Shown here: in pieces, positions 35,288 through 43,532 of the stretch
Numbering within the stretch: the stretch's first letter is position 1
Layout of the letters: each line of letters starts with the position of its first letter
Source of the DNA: Lachnospiraceae bacterium
GTDB taxonomy: Bacteria > Bacillota > Clostridia > Lachnospirales > Lachnospiraceae
Assembly (NCBI GenBank): GCA_024680055.1
Contig: JAILCP010000006.1
Span: 1 to 64,000 of the forward strand
Length of the DNA stretch: 64,000 nt
Direction of reading: 5' to 3'
Notes under the pieces: model-generated
Told to the model about the DNA's origin: nothing
Databases searched by the model: none
What the model saw: the letters and a program-made list of their open reading frames with translations, nothing else
Position numbers and translations under genes: made by a program

Positions 35288-35338
35288 AAAAAAAGCTAAA
35301 ACGAGTACTTCCCACGATAAATCTGGGTATAGCCGTTT
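35288..35338 (-). terminator. Leader terminator/attenuator upstream of metN
   Basis: On the minus strand AAACG...CCCA pairs with TGGG...CGTTT (imperfect stem of about 15 pairs), followed by seven T (complement of 35288-35294). An upstream GGTACAA (35380-35374) is exactly complementary to TTGTACC (35289-35283) at the end of the T tract, so an alternative antiterminator is possible. No SAM-I core or T-box GGNACCGCG motif is visible; the sensing element is unassigned. Confidence 0.55.
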
Positions 35339-35400
35339 CGTTATAGCTGATCTAACATAAATATTAGTAATACTTGTACCGCTCAACCAACAATATTAAA

Positions 35401-35449
35401 ATGCAATGCGCGCATTGCATATTATACACTACAACTTCACTCACGTCAA
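35401..35449 (-). promoter_or_regulatory. metNIQ promoter with a 20-base perfect palindrome at the start site
   Basis: Minus strand: TTGACG (35449-35444), 17-base spacer, TATAAT (35426-35421). Directly after the -10 lies ATGCAATGCGCGCATTGCAT (35420-35401), a perfect palindrome over the expected start of transcription, so it is a strong repressor-operator candidate. It could also form a 5' hairpin in the RNA. Confidence 0.75.
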
Positions 35450-35532
35450 TAAGTATTAAAAATCAGTCTAAATGTATTGGAATAGCAAATAGATAAAAGG
35501 ATTCATTATAGATTCATTTAAATTGGATAAAG

Positions 35533-35564
35533 AAAAAGGGGCTGTCATTAGACAGCCCCTCTTT
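35533..35564 (-). terminator. Terminator after the GGDEF gene
   Basis: AGGGGCTGTC pairs with GACAGCCCCT around ATTA (palindromic in both directions), with a run of A on its left that reads as T on the minus strand. Confidence 0.9.
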
Positions 35565-35616
35565 CTATGTAAGGGATACTATTAATAAATATTTGCCAGG
35601 GATGTGGCAAAATATG

Positions 35617-36687
35617 TTAACTGGTTTTCTGTAAATAATAATAATTCTTGTCCCGGTACATTTCTTTATCCGCATAATTGGACAAATCCATAAAACAGTG
35701 GACATTTTCATCTTTGGAAGATGATATTCCAACAGAGATGGTGAGTTTATCCACCATATGACCTTTCCAACAATCCACTTTATTTGTTAAAAGTTCCTTT
35801 AATTCTTCGTTGGAAAGTTGACAGGAATGGAGAATTACTGCAAATTCATCTCCGCCTATACGATATACTTCACCATAAGGATGAAAGGCATCCTTAATGC
35901 AATCGGCAGCGCCGCAAATCAATTCATCTCCGGCTGCGTGCCCTTTAGCGTCATTGGTTTTCTTCAGAGAGTTGACATCCAAGGAAATCAATGTCACATC
36001 AAGCCGGTTAAAATCATCGGACATGGAATTGATCTGTGCGTCAAACTTTCTACGGTTCCAAAGTCCCGTTAAAACATCGGTATCGCTTTGCATTTTCAAT
36101 TGATATTCGAAAACAAAGCGTTGTAATTTGATTCTACCCATAGCGGTATTCACTAAAATGGCCAGGAAAAAGAAGAGATACAAGTTTAAATCATCATATC
36201 GTAAGGCCATACCGTACTTCACCTTGTGATCCACAAGGAAGAAGATTACCGAACATAGTAAAATCAAAAGGTTACTGTACATTGGTTTGGCGTTAAAAAT
36301 CACCGGAACAATGAACAGGATTACAAAAAAACTGACTGCAGTCATACCGCCGGATTTCACAGTTCCGATCACAATGCCAAGAGCAAAGTAACAAACCATA
36401 AAAAATGAGGTCAAATACTTGGTAAGTCCCGGATGTTTGAGAATGGCATATTTTGAAAGAAGAAATACAATCACCATATCCACATCCAGAAATATATAGA
36501 CCAAAATATTTTTCGAAGCGGTTCTTGCTGTCAGGGCGTAAATTGTTAACAGGGTTAACATAACGACAGAAATAACTGAAAAAACAAGTAAATTTCGACG
36601 TTCTTCCTTAACAATGGCGGGTGAGATGTTTTCATAGGTCTCATGGTCAATTCCGGAAAACATCAATCCCAAATCTGAACTTCTCAT
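35617..36687 (-). CDS. Membrane-bound diguanylate cyclase (GGDEF)
   Basis: 356 residues from ATG 36687 with GGAG eight bases ahead; a GTG three codons upstream overlaps that ribosome site. About six membrane spans fill residues 35-190, then a GGDEF domain with ISLDVNSLKKTNDAKGHAAGD and RIGGDEFAVIL (signature intact, about 278). It should make cyclic di-GMP from GTP. No RxxD inhibitory site lies at the usual position before the signature, so product feedback may be absent. The sensory input is unknown. No c-di-GMP riboswitch was seen next to it. Confidence 0.9.
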   Translation of the reverse strand: MRSSDLGLMFSGIDHETYENISPAIVKEERRNLLVFSVISVVMLTLLTIYALTARTASKNILVYIFLDVDMVIVFLLSKYAILKHPGLTKYLTSFFMVCYFALGIVIGTVKSGGMTAVSFFVILFIVPVIFNAKPMYSNLLILLCSVIFFLVDHKVKYGMALRYDDLNLYLFFFLAILVNTAMGRIKLQRFVFEYQLKMQSDTDVLTGLWNRRKFDAQINSMSDDFNRLDVTLISLDVNSLKKTNDAKGHAAGDELICGAADCIKDAFHPYGEVYRIGGDEFAVILHSCQLSNEELKELLTNKVDCWKGHMVDKLTISVGISSSKDENVHCFMDLSNYADKEMYRDKNYYYLQKTS

Positions 36688-36856
36688 ATAATACACTCCA
36701 TAAACGCTCCCTTAAACGTAGGCTCATTATATCATAGGTGACAATAAAAAGCTACAAATTTATTATTGCATTCAAAATCGGTAAATATATGTAACCACAA
36801 ATTGCCGCCCGGATATGCTATGATACAATTAGGTTAAAATACGAGGAGGGGTTACA

Positions 36857-37408
36857 ATGGAATTAAGGAAAGGAAGACCGCAGGATGAGTCCGGCAGAGA
36901 AGAAAAGGAAATCAGAACCTATGATTTGCTGGATCGACTGGGGATTGAGTATGAACGGGTGGATCACGAAGCTGCTTTTACCATGGAGGCCTGTGAGGCC
37001 ATTGATGAGATTTTAAAACCGGCTACCATTTGTAAGAATTTATTCTTGTGCAATGCACAGAAAACCAAATTTTATCTTTTGATTATCAGAGAAGATAAAA
37101 AGTTTAAAACCAAAGAAATCTCCCATCAGATCAACAGTGCAAGATTATCCTTTGCACCGGAAGAGTATATGGAAGAATTTTTGGATATTACACCGGGTTC
37201 CGTTAGCGTGCTGGGGCTTATGAACGATAAGGAAAATAAAGTACAGCTTTTGGTGGACAAGGATGTGATCAAAGCAGAGCTTTTTGGATGTCATCCATGT
37301 GTGAACACCAGCAGCTTAAGATTAAGGACAAAGGATGTATTTACCACCTTCGTCAATGAAGTAAATCATAATTACATCGAAGTGGAACTGACAGATGGAC
37401 GTGAATAA
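36857..37408 (+). CDS. Prolyl-tRNA-editing (ProX/YbaK-type) aminoacyl-tRNA deacylase
   Basis: 183 residues. The YbaK fold is shown by GIEYERVDHEAAFTMEAC, the lysine in ICKNLFLCNAQKTKFYLLII and GSVSVLGLMNDKENKVQLLVDKD. Such free-standing domains hydrolyse Ala- or Cys-tRNAPro made by mistake by ProRS. The specificity cannot be fixed from sequence, but the opening matches the ProX/PrdX type. AGGAGG lies before the ATG. The gene ends at a strong bidirectional terminator. Confidence 0.88.
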   Translation: MELRKGRPQDESGREEKEIRTYDLLDRLGIEYERVDHEAAFTMEACEAIDEILKPATICKNLFLCNAQKTKFYLLIIREDKKFKTKEISHQINSARLSFAPEEYMEEFLDITPGSVSVLGLMNDKENKVQLLVDKDVIKAELFGCHPCVNTSSLRLRTKDVFTTFVNEVNHNYIEVELTDGRE

Positions 37409-37441
37409 AAATATCGCCGGGGTGTCCGGCGATATTTTTTG
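37407..37441. terminator. Bidirectional terminator between the deacylase and the surface protein gene
   Basis: AAAATATCGCCGG pairs with CCGGCGATATTTT around GGTGT, with T on the right and A on the left. The left arm touches the end of the deacylase stop codon. Confidence 0.93.
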
Positions 37442-37451
37442 TATAGAAGTT

Positions 37452-39320
37452 TTATTTCACAGTCACTTTTTTTACAGTGCTGTAAGAAGAATATTTCTTT
37501 GTTTTGCTAATGGTTTTATAGCTTCGTATCCTTACGTAATAGGTTTTGTTGCTGGTCAAACCGGAAATGGTTCTGCTCACATTGGAAGCTCCGGATACGT
37601 AAATGGTCTTTTTGGAATTAAAGTTCTTGGACGTGGAATACTGAATCTGGTAACCGGTTACGCCGGAAACTTTGGTCCATTTTAAGGTCATTTTCTTTTT
37701 GGAGTTGCTCTTTGCTGTTTTTAAGGTGGTCTTCTTTACAGTGGTGGTTGCAAGTTTTGCAGCCTTGGTCAAACCGGTTGGTTTGTCTTTTTGGTAATCA
37801 GACCAGCTTGTTTTGGTTCCTGCATTGTCCAAAGAAGCAGTGGTGGAATAAGTTCCTGTTACGGTAATGGTAACATCACTTGTTCCTGTAACAGCGGTGC
37901 CGCTGCTTGTTTTTACAGTAACGGTTTTTCCCTCAGAATCCTTGATGGTTCCTGCATTGTAAAGGTTGGTCACAGTGGAGTTACCGGTTACCGTCCAGGT
38001 GGAATCCTTATCAATATAGACGTTGGCATATCCGCTGCCGCCGGTACCTGCGTAGGTTTCGTCGTCTACAACTGCGCCGGTGAGAGAACTTCCATCGGTG
38101 AGATAGAAATCCAACTGTGAAATGGAATCCCAAATCACATCACCTTCCAGTGTCTGATCCATAGCGGTAAAAGTACAATCCGCACCGTTACTTCCGGTGG
38201 AGCCCCAACCTCTTGCGTTGGCATTTCCCGTAGCTCTTAAAAGGAAGTCGTTGTCGGTGGCATTGATTTTTACATTACGAAGAATAAAGTTGCTCTCTGT
38301 ATTGGTGGTGTAGAACACACCGCCGTTTTTGGCGTTCAGGGTGCTGTCGGCCATCTCAAAGGTAGAACATCCAACCTGGGAATCTCCCGACATACTCTGA
38401 TATAAAATAACGTTCCATGCAAGAGACGTATTGTCAGACTGAGTTTCATCCGGCATGTTACCTGTTAAGGTGGAATTAAAAATACGAAGGTTGTTCAGGC
38501 CTTCAATACAGATTCCCTCTGCGCCGTTGGCAACTAAGTCAGAATCGTTCACTGCAATATCAGCGGTACAGTAGATTGCCGGAGAACCTTTTCCGTTGGA
38601 AGTATAGGTTCCGCCGTCCACAATCATTTTACCGCCGCCGCGGTCGGAACGAAGGGCAGCGGATGACTCTCCCTGGGTGGTTGCCGTTACGTCATAGGCG
38701 TAAAGGGTTCCGCCCCCTGCCACGTGTAAACCGCCGGATGTACTTTGCTTCGTGTTAATGGTGGTATCACTTACGTAAGTGGTATTGTCACCATAGGAAA
38801 ATACACCGGCGCCACCCTTGGCGTTGGTGGTAATCTTGCTGTTTGCAAGGTAGGTTGTGCCGTCTGTTCCCAAAAGGGCTGCGCCTACGCCGTAAAAACT
38901 GGAATTGTCCCCGCCGGTGGAAGAATCGTTGGTACGATAGAGTGTAAGTCCTCCAAAAGTAGAGGTTCCTCCGCTGACATGAATGACGTTTTCATCCTTT
39001 CCGGTGCCTTTAATGGTTAATCCATATAAGGTCTTGGAAGAAGAATAGGTATTCTTGGCATTGTAGGAAATATTGACAGAGTCAGAGCTCATGCCACCCG
39101 GAGCATTATTACCCCCATCCGGTGGAGTGCTGTCTCCGTCCGGTGGAGTGCTGTCTCCGTCCGGTGGAGTAGGTGGAGTTTCATTGGTAGTTGAGGCAGA
39201 ACTGTCGGTGGAATCTGCCAGAGCCGGAAACGCAGCGTTGGAAACAGCCAAAGCTGTGGATAATACAACGGCCAATGCGCCGGCGCCAACCTTTTTCAAG
39301 GTCTTTTTTGATGGTATCAT
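37452..39320 (-). CDS. Secreted beta-helix surface protein with C-terminal fibronectin type III domain
   Basis: 622 residues. A signal peptide (VGAGALAVVLSTALAVSNAA) ends near FPALA (about 35). Then a Pro/Asp/Gly linker with the repeat PPDGDST, a large Thr/Ser/Gly/Asn-rich region (about 80-500) with repeated short strands such as SKTLYGLTIKGTG, SNGKGSPAIYCTADIAVNDS and STLTGNMPDETQS, typical of a right-handed beta-helix, and finally a FN3-like domain (SGVTGYQIQYSTSKNF, NKTYYVRIRSY). No LPXTG, so anchoring is unknown. Possible adhesin or polysaccharide-binding role. GGAGGTG precedes the start. A MerR gene lies 103 bases upstream on the same strand. Confidence 0.78.
   Translation of the reverse strand: MIPSKKTLKKVGAGALAVVLSTALAVSNAAFPALADSTDSSASTTNETPPTPPDGDSTPPDGDSTPPDGGNNAPGGMSSDSVNISYNAKNTYSSSKTLYGLTIKGTGKDENVIHVSGGTSTFGGLTLYRTNDSSTGGDNSSFYGVGAALLGTDGTTYLANSKITTNAKGGAGVFSYGDNTTYVSDTTINTKQSTSGGLHVAGGGTLYAYDVTATTQGESSAALRSDRGGGKMIVDGGTYTSNGKGSPAIYCTADIAVNDSDLVANGAEGICIEGLNNLRIFNSTLTGNMPDETQSDNTSLAWNVILYQSMSGDSQVGCSTFEMADSTLNAKNGGVFYTTNTESNFILRNVKINATDNDFLLRATGNANARGWGSTGSNGADCTFTAMDQTLEGDVIWDSISQLDFYLTDGSSLTGAVVDDETYAGTGGSGYANVYIDKDSTWTVTGNSTVTNLYNAGTIKDSEGKTVTVKTSSGTAVTGTSDVTITVTGTYSTTASLDNAGTKTSWSDYQKDKPTGLTKAAKLATTTVKKTTLKTAKSNSKKKMTLKWTKVSGVTGYQIQYSTSKNFNSKKTIYVSGASNVSRTISGLTSNKTYYVRIRSYKTISKTKKYSSYSTVKKVTVK
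39118..39170. repeat. 21-bp in-frame tandem repeat in the surface protein linker
   Basis: Two full copies of a 21-base unit beginning TCCGGTGGAGTGCTG (39118-39138, 39139-39159) plus 11 bases of a third. It encodes PPDGDST units. Perfect copies imply recent slippage and possible length variation. Confidence 0.9.
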
Positions 39321-39423
39321 CGATTATCACCTCCATAAGTATTGGGTCAACCCGATAGACCCGGTAAAACATAAAAGTATCATACCCTCTGAATGCGAAG
39401 GTTTTGTGATGGTTACAAAAAAA

Positions 39424-40203
39424 TTAGCTGACAGGTAAGAACAGCCTTAAAATATCCCCCTGAAAAATAGGCTTCCCACAGAGGAAAATATCTGCCAAGC
39501 CGGCGACACGTACAGAGCCGGTAGGGGTAAAACCTTTTAGAGCAGCCTCTCCATAAAGTTTATCAAACAAAAGATGCGCATCCTTGTGAGTACATTGACA
39601 GGTCAACGATAAAAAAGTGGTTTCCTTTAAAATCTCATAATCATCATCCAGAACCGAAGGGTTCATGGGAATGATGGCGTGACATTCATGGATTTTGCCG
39701 TCAAAACTTTTCAGCGGTTCTGTGGGATAGATTTGCATATATTCATACTCATTGGCATCGATTTTCAGTTTGGTAAACTGATTTAGGGCATAGGTGGCAA
39801 ACTGATGCAAACCTTCTTTGGAATAGTTGATTTCTTTTACCGTATGATAGGCATGACAGGAACCGGCTTTTTTGATTTGAACCGTAACATCCTTTGGCGT
39901 GGATAAAAGGTTGGTGGTTTCTGTAAGCAATTCCATATAGTGCTCTTTCATTTTTTGAAGCTGCGTTTTTGCAATATCCGGAGAGCGAAACAACTCTTTG
40001 ATTTCTTTTTTGGAAAAGCCCAGTTTCTGAAACTTTATAATGTAAAGCACCTGTGCAATATTTTTATGGTCATAGTAGCGATAGCCGCTGTGGGAATCTT
40101 TGTAGGCAGGGGTAATTAATCCCTCGTTTTCAAAACGCATCAAAGTGGAACGACTGACGTTGCATAGCCTGCCCATATGGTTAATTGAAAATAAATTTTC
40201 CAT
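39424..40203 (-). CDS. MerR-family regulator with effector-binding domain
   Basis: 259 residues from ATG 40203, with AAAGGAG eight bases ahead; an upstream in-frame start 13 codons earlier is less likely because it would overlap the divergent promoter. The N-terminal winged helix FSINHMGRLCNVSRSTLMRF and GYRYYDHKNIAQVLYIIKFQ (about 1-70) fit MerR; a coiled-coil dimerisation helix follows; residues about 100-259 resemble a GyrI/BmrR-like ligand-binding domain (QIKKAGSCHAYHTV). It is divergent from the aromatic operon, whose promoter has the long spacer that MerR proteins act on. The ligand is unknown. Confidence 0.85.
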   Translation of the reverse strand: MENLFSINHMGRLCNVSRSTLMRFENEGLITPAYKDSHSGYRYYDHKNIAQVLYIIKFQKLGFSKKEIKELFRSPDIAKTQLQKMKEHYMELLTETTNLLSTPKDVTVQIKKAGSCHAYHTVKEINYSKEGLHQFATYALNQFTKLKIDANEYEYMQIYPTEPLKSFDGKIHECHAIIPMNPSVLDDDYEILKETTFLSLTCQCTHKDAHLLFDKLYGEAALKGFTPTGSVRVAGLADIFLCGKPIFQGDILRLFLPVS

Positions 40204-40229
40204 AAATGACTCCTTTTTGTGAAAAATGT

Positions 40230-40260
40230 TTGACATGTTCATGGGTGGTCATGTTATTAT
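40230..40260 (+). promoter_or_regulatory. Aromatic operon promoter with MerR-type long spacer
   Basis: TTGACA (40230-40235), a 19-base spacer and TATTAT (40255-40260). Within the spacer the dyad ACATG (40233-40237) - N12 - CATGT (40250-40254) is centred near its middle. Long, symmetric spacers are the hallmark of promoters activated by MerR regulators through DNA twisting, and a MerR gene is divergent 26 bases away. Confidence 0.65.
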
Positions 40261-40309
40261 CTTACCAACTTTTGAGACACTAGTAAATATGCGAAAGGAA
40301 ATTCACAGC

Positions 40310-40438
40310 ATGAAGAAGGAATTGGTAACTACCAAAATGAATACAGCATATTTTATGTTTATGCAGGCTTGCTTTTTTGCAGGTCTCTTTTGGTTTTACT
40401 TTTATTACTTTTTTATGAGATTACCGAGTCATGTGTAG
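40310..40438 (+). CDS. Aromatic amino-acid leader peptide (attenuator)
   Basis: 42 residues starting at ATG 40310 with AAAGGA upstream. It has dense runs of Phe, Tyr and Trp: CFFAGLFWFYFYYFF, ten of those fifteen residues being aromatic. This is the hallmark of a ribosome-stalling leader that senses charged tRNA-Phe, tRNA-Tyr and tRNA-Trp. Near the stop codon, ACCGAGT (40423-40429) can pair with ACTCGGGT (40483-40490) in the terminator region: a ribosome stalled at the aromatic codons leaves it free (antitermination), while one finishing at TAG covers it (termination). Next genes are pheA and the aro set. An earlier in-frame ATG at 40289 is also possible. Confidence 0.85.
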   Translation: MKKELVTTKMNTAYFMFMQACFFAGLFWFYFYYFFMRLPSHV

Positions 40439-40469
40439 CTGCTGTCGATAGAGATTGGATGATATTTGT

Positions 40470-40506
40470 GGACGCTTACCATACTCGGGTACGCGTCCTT
40501 TTTTTG
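40470..40506 (+). terminator. Attenuator terminator of the aromatic operon
   Basis: GGACGC (40470-40475) and ACC pair with GGGT and GCGTCC (40493-40498) around ATACTC, followed by seven T (40499-40505). Competes with pairing of the leader's ACCGAGT to 40483-40490. Confidence 0.9.
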
Positions 40507-40554
40507 TGCAGGCTGTAAGTCAAGCCGAATCAATTGCAAACGAAAGGAAATTAT

Positions 40555-41400
40555 ATGGGAGAAAACGATAATATGAAACAGGGCGTAAGAATCGCCTATA
40601 GCGGAATTGAGGGATCCTTTGCAAGTATTTGCGTGGGAAAGGTATTCCCGGAGGGAATTAAGGTTCCTTATTCCTCTTTTGCAAAGGCCTATGAGGCAGT
40701 GGAGAATCAGGAATGTGACCTGGCGGTACTGCCCATTGAAAACAGTTTTGCCGGAGAGGTGGGAAAGGTTTCCGATTTGATGTTTGAAGGAAGCCTTTAC
40801 GTAAACGGAGTTTATGAGCTGAAGGTATCCCAGTGTCTTGTGGGAGTGAAGGATACCTCCCTTGCTGAGGTAAAAACCGTCATCAGTCATCCACAGGCCC
40901 TTGATCAATGTGCCACTTACATCGAAGAACACGGGTTTGAAATGATTCCCGTAAGCAATACTGCAAGGGCAGCCAAAAAGGTGGCAACCATGGACGATCC
41001 CACTGTGGCAGCCATTGCCAGCAGGGAAAGTGCAAGTCTTTATCAGCTGGATGTTTTGGACTACAGTATTAACGAAAGTACGCAAAATACCACACGATTT
41101 GCTGTTTTTACCAGGAAAAGCGATATAATGGAACAAGAGGATGAAAACAATACCACCATCTTAATGTTCACAGTAAACCATGTGGCAGGTTCTTTGGCCA
41201 GAGCTATTTCCGTTATAGGAGACTACGGTTACAATATGAGAACCATTCGAAGCCGTCCTATGAAGGATAAGAAGTGGCAGTACTTTTTCTATACCGAGGT
41301 GGAAGGAAAGGTAACTTCTGGGAAGGGAAAGGAAATGCTAAAGGCCCTGGAAAAGGAATGTGAGATTTTAAAGATGGTAGGTTCTTACAAACCGGAATAA
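40555..41400 (+). CDS. pheA: Prephenate dehydratase
   Basis: 281 residues from ATG 40555, which follows AAAGGAAA; an in-frame TTG seven codons earlier is less favoured. Converts prephenate to phenylpyruvate. The catalytic domain shows YSGIEGSFASICVG and NTTRFAVFTRK, and a C-terminal ACT domain (TVNHVAGSLARAISVIGDYG) should bind phenylalanine for feedback. No chorismate mutase domain is attached. It is the first structural gene after the attenuator, consistent with Phe sensing. Confidence 0.94.
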   Translation: MGENDNMKQGVRIAYSGIEGSFASICVGKVFPEGIKVPYSSFAKAYEAVENQECDLAVLPIENSFAGEVGKVSDLMFEGSLYVNGVYELKVSQCLVGVKDTSLAEVKTVISHPQALDQCATYIEEHGFEMIPVSNTARAAKKVATMDDPTVAAIASRESASLYQLDVLDYSINESTQNTTRFAVFTRKSDIMEQEDENNTTILMFTVNHVAGSLARAISVIGDYGYNMRTIRSRPMKDKKWQYFFYTEVEGKVTSGKGKEMLKALEKECEILKMVGSYKPE

Positions 41401-41418
41401 AGATAGAAGGGAAATTCT

Positions 41419-42420
41419 ATGAAACTTACAGTAAATATACCCGGAAATGAATATGAAATTATTATAGAAGAAAATATTCTGAAAGGACTCAAGGATTATG
41501 TCAACCTGGACAGAAAGGTTTTGATTGTCACCGATGACAAGGTGCCTTGTGAATATGCAAATGAGGTGGCCAAATCCTGCAGAGAACCTTTGATTGTAAC
41601 GGTAAAAAGCGGTGAAGAAAGCAAAAGCATGGAATCCTTTTCCATGCTGCAAAGCAAAATGTTGAAAAATGGATTTTCAAGAAAGGATCTTGTCATTGCC
41701 GTAGGCGGTGGCGTGGTTGGAGATTTGGCAGGATTTAGCGCATCTTGTTATATGCGTGGAATTGATTTTTACAATGTGCCAACCACAGTTTTATCCCAGG
41801 TGGATTCTTCCATCGGTGGAAAAACCGCCATCAATCACCAGGGAGTGAAAAATGTGGTGGGAACCTTTTACCAGCCAAAGGCGGTGTTTATTGATCCTGT
41901 CACAAGAGCAACCCTTCCAGAGAGGCAGATTGCAAACGGCATGGCGGAGGCGTTGAAAATGGCAGCCACCATGGATCGAAATTTGTTTTTTGATATTTTG
42001 GAGATGAAAGAAGAGGAAGATCTTACACCTTATATTACAAGAGCCATTGAAATCAAGCGCAAAGTGGTGGAGCAGGATGAAAAGGAACTGGGACTTCGCA
42101 GGGTATTGAATTTTGGACATACCTTAGGACATGGCATTGAAGTGGCAGCAGGTGGAAATCTATATCACGGTGAAGCCATTGCCCTTGGAATGCTGGCCAT
42201 GTGTTCCGGAGAGGTTCGTCAGCTTTTGGAAACGGCCCTTGAGAAGTTAGGACTTCCCACAAGTTATGAGTTTGATGAAAACCGGGCGATAGAAGCTATT
42301 TCCCATGACAAAAAACTGCATGGAAGTACCATATGTACCGTCACCGTGGAGGAAATTGGTTCCTACAGGTTTGAGGATATGACTGTGGAACAGTTAAAAG
42401 AGCGATTGAAAAGGATTTAG
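41419..42420 (+). CDS. aroB: 3-dehydroquinate synthase
   Basis: 333 residues, NAD+- and metal-dependent; converts DAHP to 3-dehydroquinate, second shikimate step. NAD-binding GGGVVGDLAGF and TTVLSQVDSSIGGKTAINH are diagnostic. Metal-binding histidines occur in FGHTLGHGIE and LYHGEAIALG. 18 bases after pheA with AGAAGGGAAA upstream. No anomaly. Confidence 0.96.
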   Translation: MKLTVNIPGNEYEIIIEENILKGLKDYVNLDRKVLIVTDDKVPCEYANEVAKSCREPLIVTVKSGEESKSMESFSMLQSKMLKNGFSRKDLVIAVGGGVVGDLAGFSASCYMRGIDFYNVPTTVLSQVDSSIGGKTAINHQGVKNVVGTFYQPKAVFIDPVTRATLPERQIANGMAEALKMAATMDRNLFFDILEMKEEEDLTPYITRAIEIKRKVVEQDEKELGLRRVLNFGHTLGHGIEVAAGGNLYHGEAIALGMLAMCSGEVRQLLETALEKLGLPTSYEFDENRAIEAISHDKKLHGSTICTVTVEEIGSYRFEDMTVEQLKERLKRI

Positions 42421-42431
42421 GAGGTAACAGG

Positions 42432-43532
42432 ATGAAAAATACATTTGGAAATCACTTACAAATCACCCTTTTTGGAGAAAGCCACGGGCCTTACATCGGA
42501 GCAGTGTTGGACGGACTTGCACCGGGAATTAAGGTGGATGAGGATTACATTCATCATCAGTTATCGTTACGAAGACCAAGTGGAAAGATATCCACCGCCA
42601 GAGTGGAAAAAGATCCTTTTCAGATAATAAGCGGTGTATATCAGGGAAAAACCACAGGAACACCGCTAACCATTATTATTCCCAACAAAGAGCAAAAAGG
42701 TGAGGATTATCTCACCATGGAGCGAATCGCCCGTCCGGGACATGCGGACTATACCGCATATTGTAAATATCATGGATTTGAAGATTATCACGGGGGCGGC
42801 CATTTTAGCGGAAGAATCACAGCTGCATTGGTGGCAGCAGGTGCCATTGTTTTAACGGCTTTAAAAGAAAAAAATATTCTTATAGGAAGTCATATAGCAA
42901 GTCTTGGTGGAATCAAAGACCGTGAGTTTGAAAATGAAAAAGAAGATATTCAAAGTTTAAATCAAAAAACCTTTGCTGTACTGGACGATACCGCGGCAGA
43001 GAAAATGATGGACATTGCCTTGGAGGCAGCAGAGCAGGGAGACAGCGTAGGCGGCGTTTTGGAAAGCTGTATTCTGGGACTGGAAGCAGGTCTTGGAGAA
43101 CCTTGGTTTGATACCATGGAAGGAATGTTGGCCCATGCACTTTTTAGCATACCGGCACTGAAGGGCGTATCCTTTGGAGATGCCTTCTCCATGGTGGATC
43201 AAAGGGGCAGTGAGTACAACGATGCCTTTGGTATCAAAGAGGGCAACATCGTAACCCTTACCAACCACAACGGAGGAATCAACGGAGGCATTACCAACGG
43301 AATGCCAATCACCTTCCGATGTGCCGTTAAACCGACTCCTTCTATATACAAAGAGCAAAACAGTGTGGATTTTATCAATAAAAAAGAACATACATTAAAG
43401 ATTGAGGGACGACACGATCCGGCGATTATCCACAGAGCCAGAGTGGTGGTGGATTCTATGGCGGCCATTGTAATATATGATATGATGGCAGGAAGATATG
43501 GAACAGATTATTTTATGGGAGAGAACGAATGA
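42432..43532 (+). CDS. aroC: Chorismate synthase
   Basis: 366 residues, FMN-dependent; makes chorismate from EPSP by 1,4-elimination. Conserved signatures: FGESHGPYIGAVLDG, RPGHADYTAYCKY and the C-terminal RHDPAIIHRARVVVDSM. AGGAGG lies 8 bases before the ATG. It overlaps aroQ by 4 bases. Confidence 0.96.
   Translation: MKNTFGNHLQITLFGESHGPYIGAVLDGLAPGIKVDEDYIHHQLSLRRPSGKISTARVEKDPFQIISGVYQGKTTGTPLTIIIPNKEQKGEDYLTMERIARPGHADYTAYCKYHGFEDYHGGGHFSGRITAALVAAGAIVLTALKEKNILIGSHIASLGGIKDREFENEKEDIQSLNQKTFAVLDDTAAEKMMDIALEAAEQGDSVGGVLESCILGLEAGLGEPWFDTMEGMLAHALFSIPALKGVSFGDAFSMVDQRGSEYNDAFGIKEGNIVTLTNHNGGINGGITNGMPITFRCAVKPTPSIYKEQNSVDFINKKEHTLKIEGRHDPAIIHRARVVVDSMAAIVIYDMMAGRYGTDYFMGENE

Noticed and set aside
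35235..35420. SAM-I riboswitch or T-box before metN
   Set aside because: Neither the SAM-I core (CTTATCAAGAG type) nor a T-box GGNACCGCG segment could be found; recorded instead as an unassigned leader.
40226..40438. A 70-residue protein from an upstream start overlapping the aromatic promoter
   Set aside because: Its first 28 codons overlap the -35 and -10. The 42-residue leader from 40310 is sufficient and carries the aromatic-rich part.
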